Positions 24,472-33,412 of a stretch of 64,000 bases of DNA are shown piece after piece. The notes beneath the pieces were generated by a model. The model was not told where the DNA came from and made no database searches. It worked only from the letters and a program-made list of their open reading frames with translations. Source of the DNA: an uncultured Fidelibacterota bacterium. GTDB lineage: Bacteria; Fidelibacterota; Marinisomatia; Marinisomatales; TCS55. Within the stretch, counting starts at the first letter, position 1. Each line of letters opens with the position of its first letter. Both the position numbers and the translations under genes were made by a program. The stretch is from the NCBI GenBank assembly GCA_902615915.1, contig CACMQQ010000001.1, forward strand, positions 186,001-250,000. Reading direction: 5' to 3'.

Positions 24472-26130
24472 ATGAAAATAACTAATAAAATAACTGGTAT
24501 AGCATTATCGTTTGCAATGTTTATGACAGCATGTGCTGATTTAGACGTTACCAATACTAACGCTCCAGACCAGTCTCGTGCTCTAGCATCTCCAGCAGAT
24601 GTAGAATCTTTGATTAAGAGTACATTTTTAACCTGGTGGCAAGGCGTCCACGTGACAGGTTCAGGTTTCCAACCTATGGTCATGGGAGACTCTCAGTCTT
24701 CTTCATGGGGTAACTATGGAATGCGTGAAATGTCAAGTGAGCCTCGCGCCGCCATTAATAATAGTCCTGCATGGGGATATGCATTTTATATTGAAGACCC
24801 ATGGTATGACTTATATGGTGCTATCTCATCTGCAAAAGATGGATTAGCTTCATTAAAAGCAGGTCAAGAGGGTGGTAAAAACTTCCTAGCTACCGCTGAA
24901 GATGATAAAAGAGCAGAGGTATTCGCAAAATTTATTTTAGCAATATCTAATGCTCAAGTCGCATCATGGTACGACAAGGGTTTTTACGTAGATGGGGACA
25001 CTGACTTCTCACAGAAGATTGAAACTGTCGATTACAAAACTCTGATGTCAAGTGCATTAACTGCGCTCGAAGCAGTGGTTTCTGAAGCAGAAGCTAATAG
25101 TACTGTATCTATACCTGAAGATTGGATGCAAATTCCTGGCATGACCATGGCTGATCTTGCTAAAGTTGGTCATAGCATGCTTGCACGTTACAAAGCTGCT
25201 GTTGGTAGAGATGCTACCGAAAGAGCAGCTGCTGATTGGGCAGACATTGCATCTCACGCATCAAAAGGTGGCGAGTTTGCTCCTGTTGGTGATGGTGACT
25301 TTTGGTGGACAAGAACACAATATTATTCAGCTGTTTCTAGAAGTTGGGGTAGAGCAGATTACAAAATGATTGGCCCTGCTGACAAATCAGATGGATATAA
25401 GAACTGGTTAGGCGATGGTAGCGATGCTACTGTTGCTGGTCGTAAAGCCTTCTCAATTGTAACTGACGATAAAAGGATATCAGCTGGTGATGCAGGCGAT
25501 GGTACCCAGGCAGCTGGTTTGTACGGCTTAAATGAGTATCGTACTCGATTAATTGCTTCAAGAGGTACATATCATCAGACCTATTACTTCTGGAATAGAC
25601 AATCAGCTTACGCAACTACTTTAGTTGGTCCAATGCATGATGTTGTACAGTCTGAGCTTGATCTTTATCAAGCTGAGGCAGCGCTTCGTGGTAATGATGC
25701 TGCATCTGCAGCGACCTTTATTAACAATAGTCGTGTAACTATTGGAGGTTTATCCGCTGCAACCGGTTCAACACCAGTTGGATCTCCATCAGATGCACCA
25801 AGTGCACTTGATGATGCATCTCTATGGGCAATGTTGAAATACGAGCAGATTATTGAAGCAACGCAAACGAATCCGTTTGTACCCTTTTATCATAGAAGAG
25901 GTCATGGCGACCTAGTTAAGGGTACTGCTGAGCATCTACCAATACCAGGCAAAGAGTTAGAAATCCTATTGATGGATTCTTACACCTTTGGTGGTCAAGA
26001 CGCTATCGGAACAGATGGTACAGCAGGAAGAAAAATATCACCATTTGATGGTAATGGTGGATTTAGAACACGTGGTTTTGTTATTGAGTGGGATAAAGTA
26101 ACACCGTTAACAGACAGCGCGCTCAAGTAA
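24472..26130 (+). CDS. SusD/RagB-family outer-membrane nutrient-binding lipoprotein
   Basis: 552 aa surface lipoprotein that caps the SusC channel and captures substrate. The signal MKITNKITGIALSFAMFMTACADLDV has its lipid Cys at about residue 21. Helical TPR-like segments (LAKVGHSMLARYKAAVGRDA, QSELDLYQAEAALRGNDAAS, LWAMLKYEQIIEATQTNPFV) and the C-terminal HLPIPGKELEIL are typical of SusD. The start has an AGGAGA site six bases upstream. Together with SusC it forms one operon closed by the terminator at 26150. No sugar enzymes adjoin, so the ligand may be peptide rather than glycan. Confidence 0.93.
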   Translation: MKITNKITGIALSFAMFMTACADLDVTNTNAPDQSRALASPADVESLIKSTFLTWWQGVHVTGSGFQPMVMGDSQSSSWGNYGMREMSSEPRAAINNSPAWGYAFYIEDPWYDLYGAISSAKDGLASLKAGQEGGKNFLATAEDDKRAEVFAKFILAISNAQVASWYDKGFYVDGDTDFSQKIETVDYKTLMSSALTALEAVVSEAEANSTVSIPEDWMQIPGMTMADLAKVGHSMLARYKAAVGRDATERAAADWADIASHASKGGEFAPVGDGDFWWTRTQYYSAVSRSWGRADYKMIGPADKSDGYKNWLGDGSDATVAGRKAFSIVTDDKRISAGDAGDGTQAAGLYGLNEYRTRLIASRGTYHQTYYFWNRQSAYATTLVGPMHDVVQSELDLYQAEAALRGNDAASAATFINNSRVTIGGLSAATGSTPVGSPSDAPSALDDASLWAMLKYEQIIEATQTNPFVPFYHRRGHGDLVKGTAEHLPIPGKELEILLMDSYTFGGQDAIGTDGTAGRKISPFDGNGGFRTRGFVIEWDKVTPLTDSALK

Positions 26131-26149
26131 ACTATCGTTTTATATTATA

Positions 26150-26183
26150 AAAAAAAGGCCCTATTTATTAGGGCCTTTTTTTT
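26150..26183 (+). terminator. Rho-independent terminator after susCD
   Basis: AAGGCCCTA-TTTAT-TAGGGCCTT is a perfect nine-pair stem followed by eight T; it is also flanked by an A-run, so it could work in both directions. Confidence 0.92.
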
Positions 26184-26200
26184 GCTAAGGAACTACAAGC

Positions 26201-26677
26201 ATGAACAGAAAAATTATTATAACTTTTATGGTGTCTTTGTTTTTAATCAATTGTGCTGGTACGAGTAGTAACGGTCCTAAAGTAAGAGACCATAGAGTAT
26301 CAATTGGTCTTGCAACTAATGAAGATTTTGTTACGCTTGCAAATAGAGTACTAAATCGTCATCGATTTGTGATAGAGCAAACTGAGGATCGTGGGGCAGG
26401 AACCGTTATAATTTGTCAATACGTTTATCCGAACATCACTAATCTTGAGATCTTAAACGGTATTAACGAAGTGAGATATCAATTAATGTTAGAGTCTAGA
26501 GTAAAAGGTAACGGAGCTGGTATGTATAGCGTAAGAGCTATCGTTAAGTCCTTTGGTAGACCAGAGGGTAGTGAGGAATGGATCGATGTAGCTACCAACG
26601 ATGAAACCAAGAAGCGCATAAAAGACTTTTCAAACGATTTGAAAATAGAATTCGAGAATCGTATTAGAGCATTTTAA
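26201..26677 (+). CDS. Small predicted lipoprotein, unknown function
   Basis: 158 aa. MNRKIIITFMVSLFLINCAGTSS is a lipoprotein signal with the Cys at residue 18. The mature domain is mixed alpha/beta (VSIGLATNEDFVTLANRVLN, GTVIICQYVYPNITNLEI, YQLMLESRVKGNGAGMYSVR) ending in a charged helix (RIKDFSNDLKIEFENRIRAF). It sits right after the susCD terminator and is therefore probably transcribed separately or by readthrough. It is followed by a convergent gene. I do not recognise the family. Confidence 0.75.
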   Translation: MNRKIIITFMVSLFLINCAGTSSNGPKVRDHRVSIGLATNEDFVTLANRVLNRHRFVIEQTEDRGAGTVIICQYVYPNITNLEILNGINEVRYQLMLESRVKGNGAGMYSVRAIVKSFGRPEGSEEWIDVATNDETKKRIKDFSNDLKIEFENRIRAF

Positions 26678-26732
26678 AGGCTTCCATCTAGTTTAAATAA
26701 ATCGGTATTTAATCTACTTAAATTCAACTTAA

Positions 26733-29282
26733 TTAAAACGCGTGCCCAAAAAATACTGCATTCAGTAGAAGACCGTTTGTTCCATACCAAAAAGCTCTGA
26801 AGGATGGATTATCCCCAAACATGATAATATGTCCACTTCCTTGTCTTTTAGCTATGATCGAAGCTGTGCCTTTCATGTCGTTTAATCTTTCCTCTGAAAT
26901 ATAACCACTTAAAAGTGGATTGTTAGTATATCTTGCAACGTTTGCAGAGGGCGATTTGGATAGTTCAAAAAAAGTATCACCTCGTTTAAAAACAGGCACT
27001 GCCCTTTTATAACCATATCCAATTGGATGCGTATTGTCTAGTCTTACGTTGAATATGGCACCACCAATGCGCTGTGCACCTGTAGTGTTTCTAACTCTGC
27101 TATATGCTATATCTAAATTAATCTGCTTGTTCTTTTTGATTTTCTCAGTTGTGATCTTTTTATTTACTGCCCATCTTGATGCGGATCCAGTAGTTATTAA
27201 AGTTCCACCTTCTCTATTCCAATCCTTTATCGATTGTATATCAGTTGAGTCAAGCATTGTATAATTTCCATCAGCTAAGATCAACGTATTATAGTGTGAC
27301 AATTTTCTTTGAGTAAGATTATTAGCATCAACCAACGAGGCGGGTATATGCATTCGATGATTTAAAAGATGCCAAACTTCTCCTACACCATAAGATGATG
27401 TTCCTCTTCCAGAGAGGATTGCAACTTTTGGTTTTTTAAGTAGGCCTTGAAATGCACCACCCAAATCAGGACCCGTGGGTGTTGATGCAGAGTTAGTAGC
27501 ATAGATATTAACATGGTTTTCAAGAGCAATATCATTCATTATATTATGAATATCATCTTCCGTTAGCGTAGAATTAGCATCTCGCTGTGACACTGGTATC
27601 ACAATCGTTCCTCTATCAAAACTCATTTTTTTTCCATTAACAATCGCAGAAAAGGGCTCTGTCGTTAATCTTGGAAGTACGCCTGAGTCTAAAATTTTAT
27701 ATAATGCACGTGCATTATAATACCTATTCCATTTCATCAGATATGCAGATTGTGCCTTCCCGCCCATTACGCTACCTCCGTCTAGTTCAACGGGCGGTAA
27801 TTCATTTCCTAAATAGGAATCCGGACCTTGTTTTAATTGGTAGCTCTCTACGCCATAAGCAAGGGGTAAGGTCCATGCAGAAACATCATAAAAGAGTGAA
27901 TCTGTAAACATGGTCACTTTTTCCATTATACCATTGATAAATCTCGTTTGTGGTTGTTTAGTAGGTACAATGACTGCCTCTCCTTTGTTAAACTTACCTT
28001 CGCGAATCGAAATAGTCCTTTTAAGCTCATACGCTTTAATTCTGTGACTTTGGAGATTTCTTAATAGCATTTGCGCTTTAGTTCTATTGTTTTTAAGGCT
28101 GATTAAATATCCTTTTACAGGATTTTTTTTAGCTTCAGAATTCGCTGTTTGGTAAAAGCTTTTCTGGTAGTTTAAAAAATCTTTCCTAAGCGCAACTAGA
28201 CCATCTATGTTGCCAAGTGTCGCCATAAATTGATTTCTAACAGAAAATGCATAGGTCAATTTTCCTGAAGTGGTTGTTGTCTCAAGTGACCTCGATGACC
28301 CTTGTTCAAATAAGATCCCTACAGAACCATGTATGTCACCAAAGGTAGATCCTTTGCCATAATAAAAATCATCAAAAGATTGCTCTGAATAATACATTGA
28401 TTTAATAGAATCAAGCCTCTTAGCAAAATAGGGAGCTAGCTTGTATGCCAATTTAATTCCTTCTTCAGGAGTATTAGGATTATTTCGCGAAGGAATGCCA
28501 GGCTGAAAGAAAAAAGTAGAATTACCCCCCATCTCATGAGCATCTAAAAGATATTGAGGGCGCCAATAATGAAAAACAGAAACTCTACCCCTAGATTCAG
28601 GTTGTGTCAGAGGCAACCAATCTCTATTCATATCAAAAAAATAATGATTGGTTCTACCTCCTGGCCATGGCTCATTGTGTTCTCTATCTTGAACATCATC
28701 TGTAGCAACTAAGCCGCGATTGCCATTGACCCAATTCACAAAACGATCCCTACCATCAGGGTTAAACATTGGATCAACAATGAGAACTGTATTTTTTAAA
28801 ATTTGATCAATTTCATATCCCTTGCCTGCAGCTAAATGATATAAAAGCAATATAGCTGCTTCAGTTCCACTAGCTTCATTCCCGTGGATTGAATATCCTA
28901 AATAAGCTATTACAGGCATATTATTAATTTCATTATTAGACACACTTGATGGATTATCGGATAAGCGCAAGTTAGCTATTCTAATTAAATCAAGTTTCTC
29001 ATGATTTTCTGGTGAGGTAACTATAGCGTGAATTAATTTCCTCCCTTCATGGGAAATAGCATGTGATTTAAGAATAATCCTATCGCTTTCACTAGCTAAT
29101 GCCTCAAAGTAATCAACCACTTGACTTGTGCGGGTATGTCTAGTTCCAATCTGGTGGCCAATGATTTTTTCAGGTCTTGAAATCTGAGGATCGTATGAAA
29201 CATCTTTCACATTCATAGGCAAAGAAATCTTTTCTTGTGAAAACGCAATTGTGAAAAGAAAAAAATAAATAAAATGTCTCAT
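26733..29282 (-). CDS. Secreted M14-family zinc carboxypeptidase
   Basis: 849 aa with a signal peptide (MRHFIYFFLFTIAFSQ). The N-terminal half is an M14 carboxypeptidase domain: HGNEASGTEAAILL supplies the His and Glu zinc ligands (about residues 134-147), DPMFNPDGRDRF is the substrate-binding region, LLDAHEMGG the third zinc ligand (about 248), and GSVGILFEQGSSRS the catalytic Glu (about 310). The remaining 500 residues are a long C-terminal extension seen in large Bacteroidota M14 proteins, including a glutamine-amidotransferase-like fold (VAILSGRGTSSYGVGEVWHL, GGTLITTGSAS). It releases C-terminal residues from peptides outside the inner membrane. Confidence 0.92.
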   Translation of the reverse strand: MRHFIYFFLFTIAFSQEKISLPMNVKDVSYDPQISRPEKIIGHQIGTRHTRTSQVVDYFEALASESDRIILKSHAISHEGRKLIHAIVTSPENHEKLDLIRIANLRLSDNPSSVSNNEINNMPVIAYLGYSIHGNEASGTEAAILLLYHLAAGKGYEIDQILKNTVLIVDPMFNPDGRDRFVNWVNGNRGLVATDDVQDREHNEPWPGGRTNHYFFDMNRDWLPLTQPESRGRVSVFHYWRPQYLLDAHEMGGNSTFFFQPGIPSRNNPNTPEEGIKLAYKLAPYFAKRLDSIKSMYYSEQSFDDFYYGKGSTFGDIHGSVGILFEQGSSRSLETTTTSGKLTYAFSVRNQFMATLGNIDGLVALRKDFLNYQKSFYQTANSEAKKNPVKGYLISLKNNRTKAQMLLRNLQSHRIKAYELKRTISIREGKFNKGEAVIVPTKQPQTRFINGIMEKVTMFTDSLFYDVSAWTLPLAYGVESYQLKQGPDSYLGNELPPVELDGGSVMGGKAQSAYLMKWNRYYNARALYKILDSGVLPRLTTEPFSAIVNGKKMSFDRGTIVIPVSQRDANSTLTEDDIHNIMNDIALENHVNIYATNSASTPTGPDLGGAFQGLLKKPKVAILSGRGTSSYGVGEVWHLLNHRMHIPASLVDANNLTQRKLSHYNTLILADGNYTMLDSTDIQSIKDWNREGGTLITTGSASRWAVNKKITTEKIKKNKQINLDIAYSRVRNTTGAQRIGGAIFNVRLDNTHPIGYGYKRAVPVFKRGDTFFELSKSPSANVARYTNNPLLSGYISEERLNDMKGTASIIAKRQGSGHIIMFGDNPSFRAFWYGTNGLLLNAVFFGHAF

Positions 29283-29306
29283 TTGAAAACTCCTGTCATA
29301 ATATGA

Positions 29307-30359
29307 TTACTTTATAAACAAACTATCTAAAGCTTCGATAAGTTCTGAATATTCTAAGTCTTGTCCAAAATAATATTCGCCTTTTGAATCTTGTAGGATA
29401 AGCTCCCAGTGTAAATGGGATTCGTCTTTAGTTCCTTTTGTGCTTGGACTTGTCCCAGTATTTCCTGAATATCCAAAAATTTCTCCAGACTTAATATTAT
29501 ATCCAGTTTCAAATTTAGGTATTATACTTGACAGATGCGCATAGATGGAAATCGACCTATATCCTGGGAATAATTCCAAACCGTGATCAATTATAACGGC
29601 TTGCCCTAAAAGTAGCTCGTTGAAAATATCTGAAGGCGTTCTGTTTATCACGCTTGCTCTTTTAAGCATTTCAATTCGAAAATTAGCTGGCATCTCTTTG
29701 TAGTTTATGTCTGATCTAATTATAATTCCATCTGCAACCGATCGAACCGGCGTTCCCCAATTAGAAAAAAAATCAATTCCTCTATGCGTACCAGAGCGAT
29801 ACGACCTAGGTGCATTTGGTAGTCTTGATGCTCTCTTAGGAAAACTCAATCCGTCAATAGGTAAAATGATTTTATTAGTGATTTTTGAAAAATCTGGCAC
29901 TTTACCACCTTTATCAAATAGATAATGTATAGGGAGCAAATCCTTTAGTTTTTTTATTTCTGTTTCAATATGACTTTTTAATTGAAGCGTGTCTATTGAG
30001 AATTTCATATTTATTTCATTGCCATTTTTATTCATACTTACGAATCTTCTGCTGTTTAAGCCAAGGAAGTCAATTTCATTTTCGTACATAGAAATAGACG
30101 AATCATGCAATGAGGGAAAAAATCTTTTGATTAAAAAGGTTTTATTGATAGGATTTTGTACATCTAGTAAATATTTATCAAAGTCTGATCTTATATCAAA
30201 AGTGATTGAAGCTTTTATACTATCAACGCTTATGTTGTAAGTAGTAGTAGAAATTGCAGTATCATCATCAACTAACGGAGAAGCATCGTTAAGCACAAGA
30301 ACGGGCTTGTTCGAGCAGCTTATGATAAAAAAAGTTAAAAGGATTATTTTTTTCATCAT
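29307..30359 (-). CDS. M23-family peptidase lipoprotein (LytM-like)
   Basis: 350 aa with a lipoprotein signal (MMKKIILLTFFIISCSNKP). The M23 domain is in the C-terminal half: TPVRSVADG, RGIDFF (zinc His/Asp), YRSISIYAHLS and ESHLHWELI (HxH zinc ligand) are visible, separated by an insertion of about 50 residues (NYKEMPANFRIEMLKRASVI). Members cut peptidoglycan cross-links or secreted peptides. It lies 3 bases after the dehydroquinase-fold gene and 24 before the M14 gene, so they form one leftward unit. Confidence 0.88.
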   Translation of the reverse strand: MMKKIILLTFFIISCSNKPVLVLNDASPLVDDDTAISTTTYNISVDSIKASITFDIRSDFDKYLLDVQNPINKTFLIKRFFPSLHDSSISMYENEIDFLGLNSRRFVSMNKNGNEINMKFSIDTLQLKSHIETEIKKLKDLLPIHYLFDKGGKVPDFSKITNKIILPIDGLSFPKRASRLPNAPRSYRSGTHRGIDFFSNWGTPVRSVADGIIIRSDINYKEMPANFRIEMLKRASVINRTPSDIFNELLLGQAVIIDHGLELFPGYRSISIYAHLSSIIPKFETGYNIKSGEIFGYSGNTGTSPSTKGTKDESHLHWELILQDSKGEYYFGQDLEYSELIEALDSLFIK

Positions 30360-30362
30360 TAA

Positions 30363-30791
30363 TTATTTCATCGATTTCAGTATATAAGATAGAGCATCTT
30401 CATAGACAGATAGAGGATGATTGATAAAATTTCTAGTTGAATATGAATTGAAAATAGATTTACTAAAATCTGATAATTCATATTCTTTATCAAATGAAAC
30501 TTGCAATAAATCATATTTACATATTTTGATCGTTTCAAGCAATGAATGCTCATACAAGGACCAAGACATGGGTGTAAAAATAAGCTTGTTAGAATAATTT
30601 CTATTGCGCTGTAAAAAATTGATTGCTTGAAATATCTTATGGGTTTGGAAAATCTTTAGTTCTATATCATTTCCTCTGCAAAATCTTTTCATACTCTTGT
30701 TGATTTTATCTAAAGTGACTGTTTCCTTATTCTTTGCAGATATCTTTCCAATCAAATTAAGGTTAGGACCATGGAGTATAAGAATTTTCAT
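30363..30791 (-). CDS. Degenerate type II 3-dehydroquinate dehydratase-fold protein
   Basis: 142 aa, the length of AroQ. The opening MKILILHGPNLNLIG is the AroQ signature, and the helix and sheet order (LKIFQTHKIFQAINFLQ; LIFTPMSWSLYEHSLLETI; YDLLQVSFDKE) can be aligned along its full length. But the residues needed for catalysis are lost: the REPxxYG loop with the active Arg and Tyr is replaced by KISAKNKE, NPGAY is TPMSW, and the catalytic HLSN is VSFDK. It is therefore unlikely to dehydrate dehydroquinate. It is in an operon with an M23 peptidase and a small membrane protein, not with shikimate genes. A binding or structural role is more likely. Confidence 0.75.
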   Translation of the reverse strand: MKILILHGPNLNLIGKISAKNKETVTLDKINKSMKRFCRGNDIELKIFQTHKIFQAINFLQRNRNYSNKLIFTPMSWSLYEHSLLETIKICKYDLLQVSFDKEYELSDFSKSIFNSYSTRNFINHPLSVYEDALSYILKSMK

Positions 30792-30800
30792 TGCTATAAT

Positions 30801-31181
30801 CTATTGGACAGGAGCAAGGTTTCCAATAATATAACCAATAAGTATTCCTATCATCATTGCTATTGTTAAAACGCGAGATTTTGTTAAGTCTGAACCATGC
30901 CCTTTTCTTATAGCTACTGCACTAATAAAATAACTCATAGCGTTTACAATGTAGAAAAAAGGTATAGAAAATATCTTAACAAGAAATGGCCCTATAAGTG
31001 GCACCGCAGCTGCTAACGCTGCTAAACCTGCAAAGGCTTGAGTAAAAACCCCTATTACAACAGTTCCAAAAACAACAATCTTTTTATCTATACCATATTT
31101 TATAGCGAAATAGATAGAGCAAGAAATGCTTGACCAAATTAGCAAATTATTCCAATTTTTTTTTAAGAATCCTTTTTTCAT
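30801..31181 (-). CDS. Small multi-pass membrane protein, unknown
   Basis: 126 aa with three to four hydrophobic helices (about residues 12-30, 35-60, 65-90, 104-122) and a Gly/Ala-rich second helix (AFAGLAALAAAVPLIGPFLV). The N-terminus is basic. It starts 3 bases after mgtE. I do not recognise it; it may be a membrane accessory of the transporter or independent of it. Confidence 0.65.
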   Translation of the reverse strand: MKKGFLKKNWNNLLIWSSISCSIYFAIKYGIDKKIVVFGTVVIGVFTQAFAGLAALAAAVPLIGPFLVKIFSIPFFYIVNAMSYFISAVAIRKGHGSDLTKSRVLTIAMMIGILIGYIIGNLAPVQ

Positions 31182-31184
31182 AAT

Positions 31185-32558
31185 TTATATACCGGTTAAT
31201 AAGAATTTTGCAATTAGAAAATATAGTGTCACTCCTAGTATATCAATAGCTGTAGTCACAAATGGCCCAGTAGCGATTGCAGGATCGATATCAAATTTAT
31301 CCAATATAAGCGGAACTATAGAACCTATAGTCGTAGCAATAATCATGGACGACCATATACTTAGCCCAACTGCTAAACCAAGAGTGGGTGGCATATTTAT
31401 AAATTTAATTACTGCAAATAATCCTAGAAGAATACCATACAAAGTTCCAAGAATTAGGCCAACTCTAATTTCTTTAAATAAAACTTTAATTGAGTTTTCA
31501 ATGTTTACTCTCCCAGTTGCAAGCCCGCGCACAATTAAAGTTGAGGATTGAGTGCCAACATTTCCACCCATTCCTATGATTACCGGTATAAATGCTGCTA
31601 GCGCTATCGATTTCTCTAAGATATCATCAAAAATACCAATTATAAATGCGGCCATTATTCCACCTATCCAGCTAGCAAAAAGCCATGGCAAGCGACTTTT
31701 TGCATTTTCCCAAGATGATCTCAACAAGATCTCTCTATCTTTTCCTGCTCCAACCATTTGTAGAAAATCTTCAGTGGCTTCTTCTCTAATAACATCCACG
31801 ACATCATCAACTGTAACAATTCCCAGCAGTTTGTCTTCAGAGTCAATCACTGGAACTGCTAATATATTATATTGAGAAACAATCTTTGCAACCTCTTCTT
31901 GATCTGTCTCAGGTCTAATTGCATGAATCTGACGAGACATAATATCCTTTAATTTAGTTTCAGCTGGAGTTATAACAAGTTCCCTGAGAGAAATTACTCC
32001 TGTCAATCTACCTTCGTCATCTAAGGTATATAAATAAAAAACCATCTCTGCATCACACTGATCTTGAAGTGCATCTACTGCTTGCTTTGCGTTGGTTTCT
32101 TCATGAAGAGTAAATACATCTGTATTCATCAAGCTTCCTGCGCTATCATCAGGGTAAGCCATTATCTCTTCAAGCTGTTCTTGCTCATCAGTTTCTAGAA
32201 GCTTGATAACCGAATTTGCAAATCTTTCATTAACAAGACCCATTAAATATGCTTGTTCATTTGAACTAGCATATTGCAAAATAGATGCTATCCTCTCTGC
32301 TGAATCATTCTCTAGAAGACGTAATGCTGTCGATTCGTACAATTCACTTAAGAATTCAACAGTATTATTGTCAGCCTTCATGAAATTAAATATTAGATCT
32401 TGTTCAGCTTCGTTCAGGTATTGAAAAGTTAAAGCCATATCTGCAGGGTGAGTTTTATCTATAAGTTTGATAATATTTGTCTTTGCATGTCGTCTAATCA
32501 ACCTTCTGAAAGTATCTCTTAAAATAGTTATTTCTGTTTCAAAAATCTCTTTCTTCAT
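31185..32558 (-). CDS. mgtE: Magnesium transporter MgtE
   Basis: 457 aa, standard length. The N-terminal MgtE_N helical domain (about residues 20-125, LIDKTHPADMALTFQYLNEA), two CBS domains (about 130-255: DDSAGSLMNTDVFTLHEETN, VSQYNILAVPVIDSEDKLLG), and five membrane helices to the C-terminus (LPWLFASWIGGIMAAFIIG, PVIIGMGGNVGTQSSTLIVR with the signature GGNxGTQ, SIVPLILDKFDIDPAIATGP) are all in order. The cytosolic domains sense Mg2+ and gate the channel. Its ATG overlaps the stop of the CPBP gene. Confidence 0.96.
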   Translation of the reverse strand: MKKEIFETEITILRDTFRRLIRRHAKTNIIKLIDKTHPADMALTFQYLNEAEQDLIFNFMKADNNTVEFLSELYESTALRLLENDSAERIASILQYASSNEQAYLMGLVNERFANSVIKLLETDEQEQLEEIMAYPDDSAGSLMNTDVFTLHEETNAKQAVDALQDQCDAEMVFYLYTLDDEGRLTGVISLRELVITPAETKLKDIMSRQIHAIRPETDQEEVAKIVSQYNILAVPVIDSEDKLLGIVTVDDVVDVIREEATEDFLQMVGAGKDREILLRSSWENAKSRLPWLFASWIGGIMAAFIIGIFDDILEKSIALAAFIPVIIGMGGNVGTQSSTLIVRGLATGRVNIENSIKVLFKEIRVGLILGTLYGILLGLFAVIKFINMPPTLGLAVGLSIWSSMIIATTIGSIVPLILDKFDIDPAIATGPFVTTAIDILGVTLYFLIAKFLLTGI

Positions 32559-33343
32559 ACTTTAACTCCGCTTGTATGAATATTCTTGAAACCAAAACTA
32601 AATGCTACTATCCCAAATAATATTATAATTGGATGAATATGTCCATTCCAGAGAATAATATGCTCAACATAATCATCAAATGTTGTTAAAAAAAGAGATG
32701 TACCGTTTATACAAATATGAAAAATAATGGAGGGCAAAACGGACTGTGTTTTCCATGCAAGGTAGCCCAGCAATATCCCAAGTAAATAGATTTGAATGAT
32801 CCAGTAAGGGTTAAAATGAATAAAAGCAAAAAATAAACTTGAAACTAAAATAGCCCTGGTTACATCTTTCCACGTATTTTCAAGGTAGTGCTGTAAAAAA
32901 CCTCTGAATAGCAGCTCTTCTCCAATTGGAGCAATGATAACAATTGTCAAGCTTAATAAAACAAAAGAAATCAATTCGTCAGGTCTTAAAATATCCTCAA
33001 GCTGCGAAAAAGAATCTGGCAATGGAATTATCATTTCAAATAATATGTTTATTTCATCTGAAATAACGACTGCTCCAATGGATAGAATAAAAGAATAAAA
33101 TAATACTTTTTTTGATACCCTATTGATTCTAAGGCTTTTGGCTATGTTTAAATTATTTCTTTTTAATAATAATATTGTTGGGACAACTATAAAGAACTGA
33201 GCAAGAAACATCCCTATATATGTTGAAATTGATGGATCTCCTCCATAATCAATTGAACCTAGAGCTGTTCCAATTATCAATGCAGAAAGGACTGAAAACA
33301 ATACTACTAAAAAAATTTGCCATGTAGATTGATTTTGTTTCAC
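32555..33343 (-). CDS. CPBP-family intramembrane metalloprotease
   Basis: 262 aa, about seven to eight membrane helices. The CPBP/Abi motifs are present: GEELLFRGFLQ (EExxxR, about residues 141-151), FFAFIHFNPYW with the second-motif His (about 174-184) and HICINGTS at the third. The family includes CAAX prenyl proteases and self-immunity proteins of bacteriocin loci; most bacterial members have unknown substrates. It overlaps mgtE by 4 bases. Confidence 0.88.
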   Translation of the reverse strand: MKQNQSTWQIFLVVLFSVLSALIIGTALGSIDYGGDPSISTYIGMFLAQFFIVVPTILLLKRNNLNIAKSLRINRVSKKVLFYSFILSIGAVVISDEINILFEMIIPLPDSFSQLEDILRPDELISFVLLSLTIVIIAPIGEELLFRGFLQHYLENTWKDVTRAILVSSLFFAFIHFNPYWIIQIYLLGILLGYLAWKTQSVLPSIIFHICINGTSLFLTTFDDYVEHIILWNGHIHPIIILFGIVAFSFGFKNIHTSGVKV

Positions 33344-33412
33344 TTTTAATTAACTCTTTTCTTTTCATTGATCCATAAATTACCACCTTTATAGGGCAAT
33401 TAAAACACTACA

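Noticed and set aside
30363-30791. Functional 3-dehydroquinate dehydratase (aroQ)
   Set aside because: Nearly all catalytic positions are substituted despite the conserved first motif.
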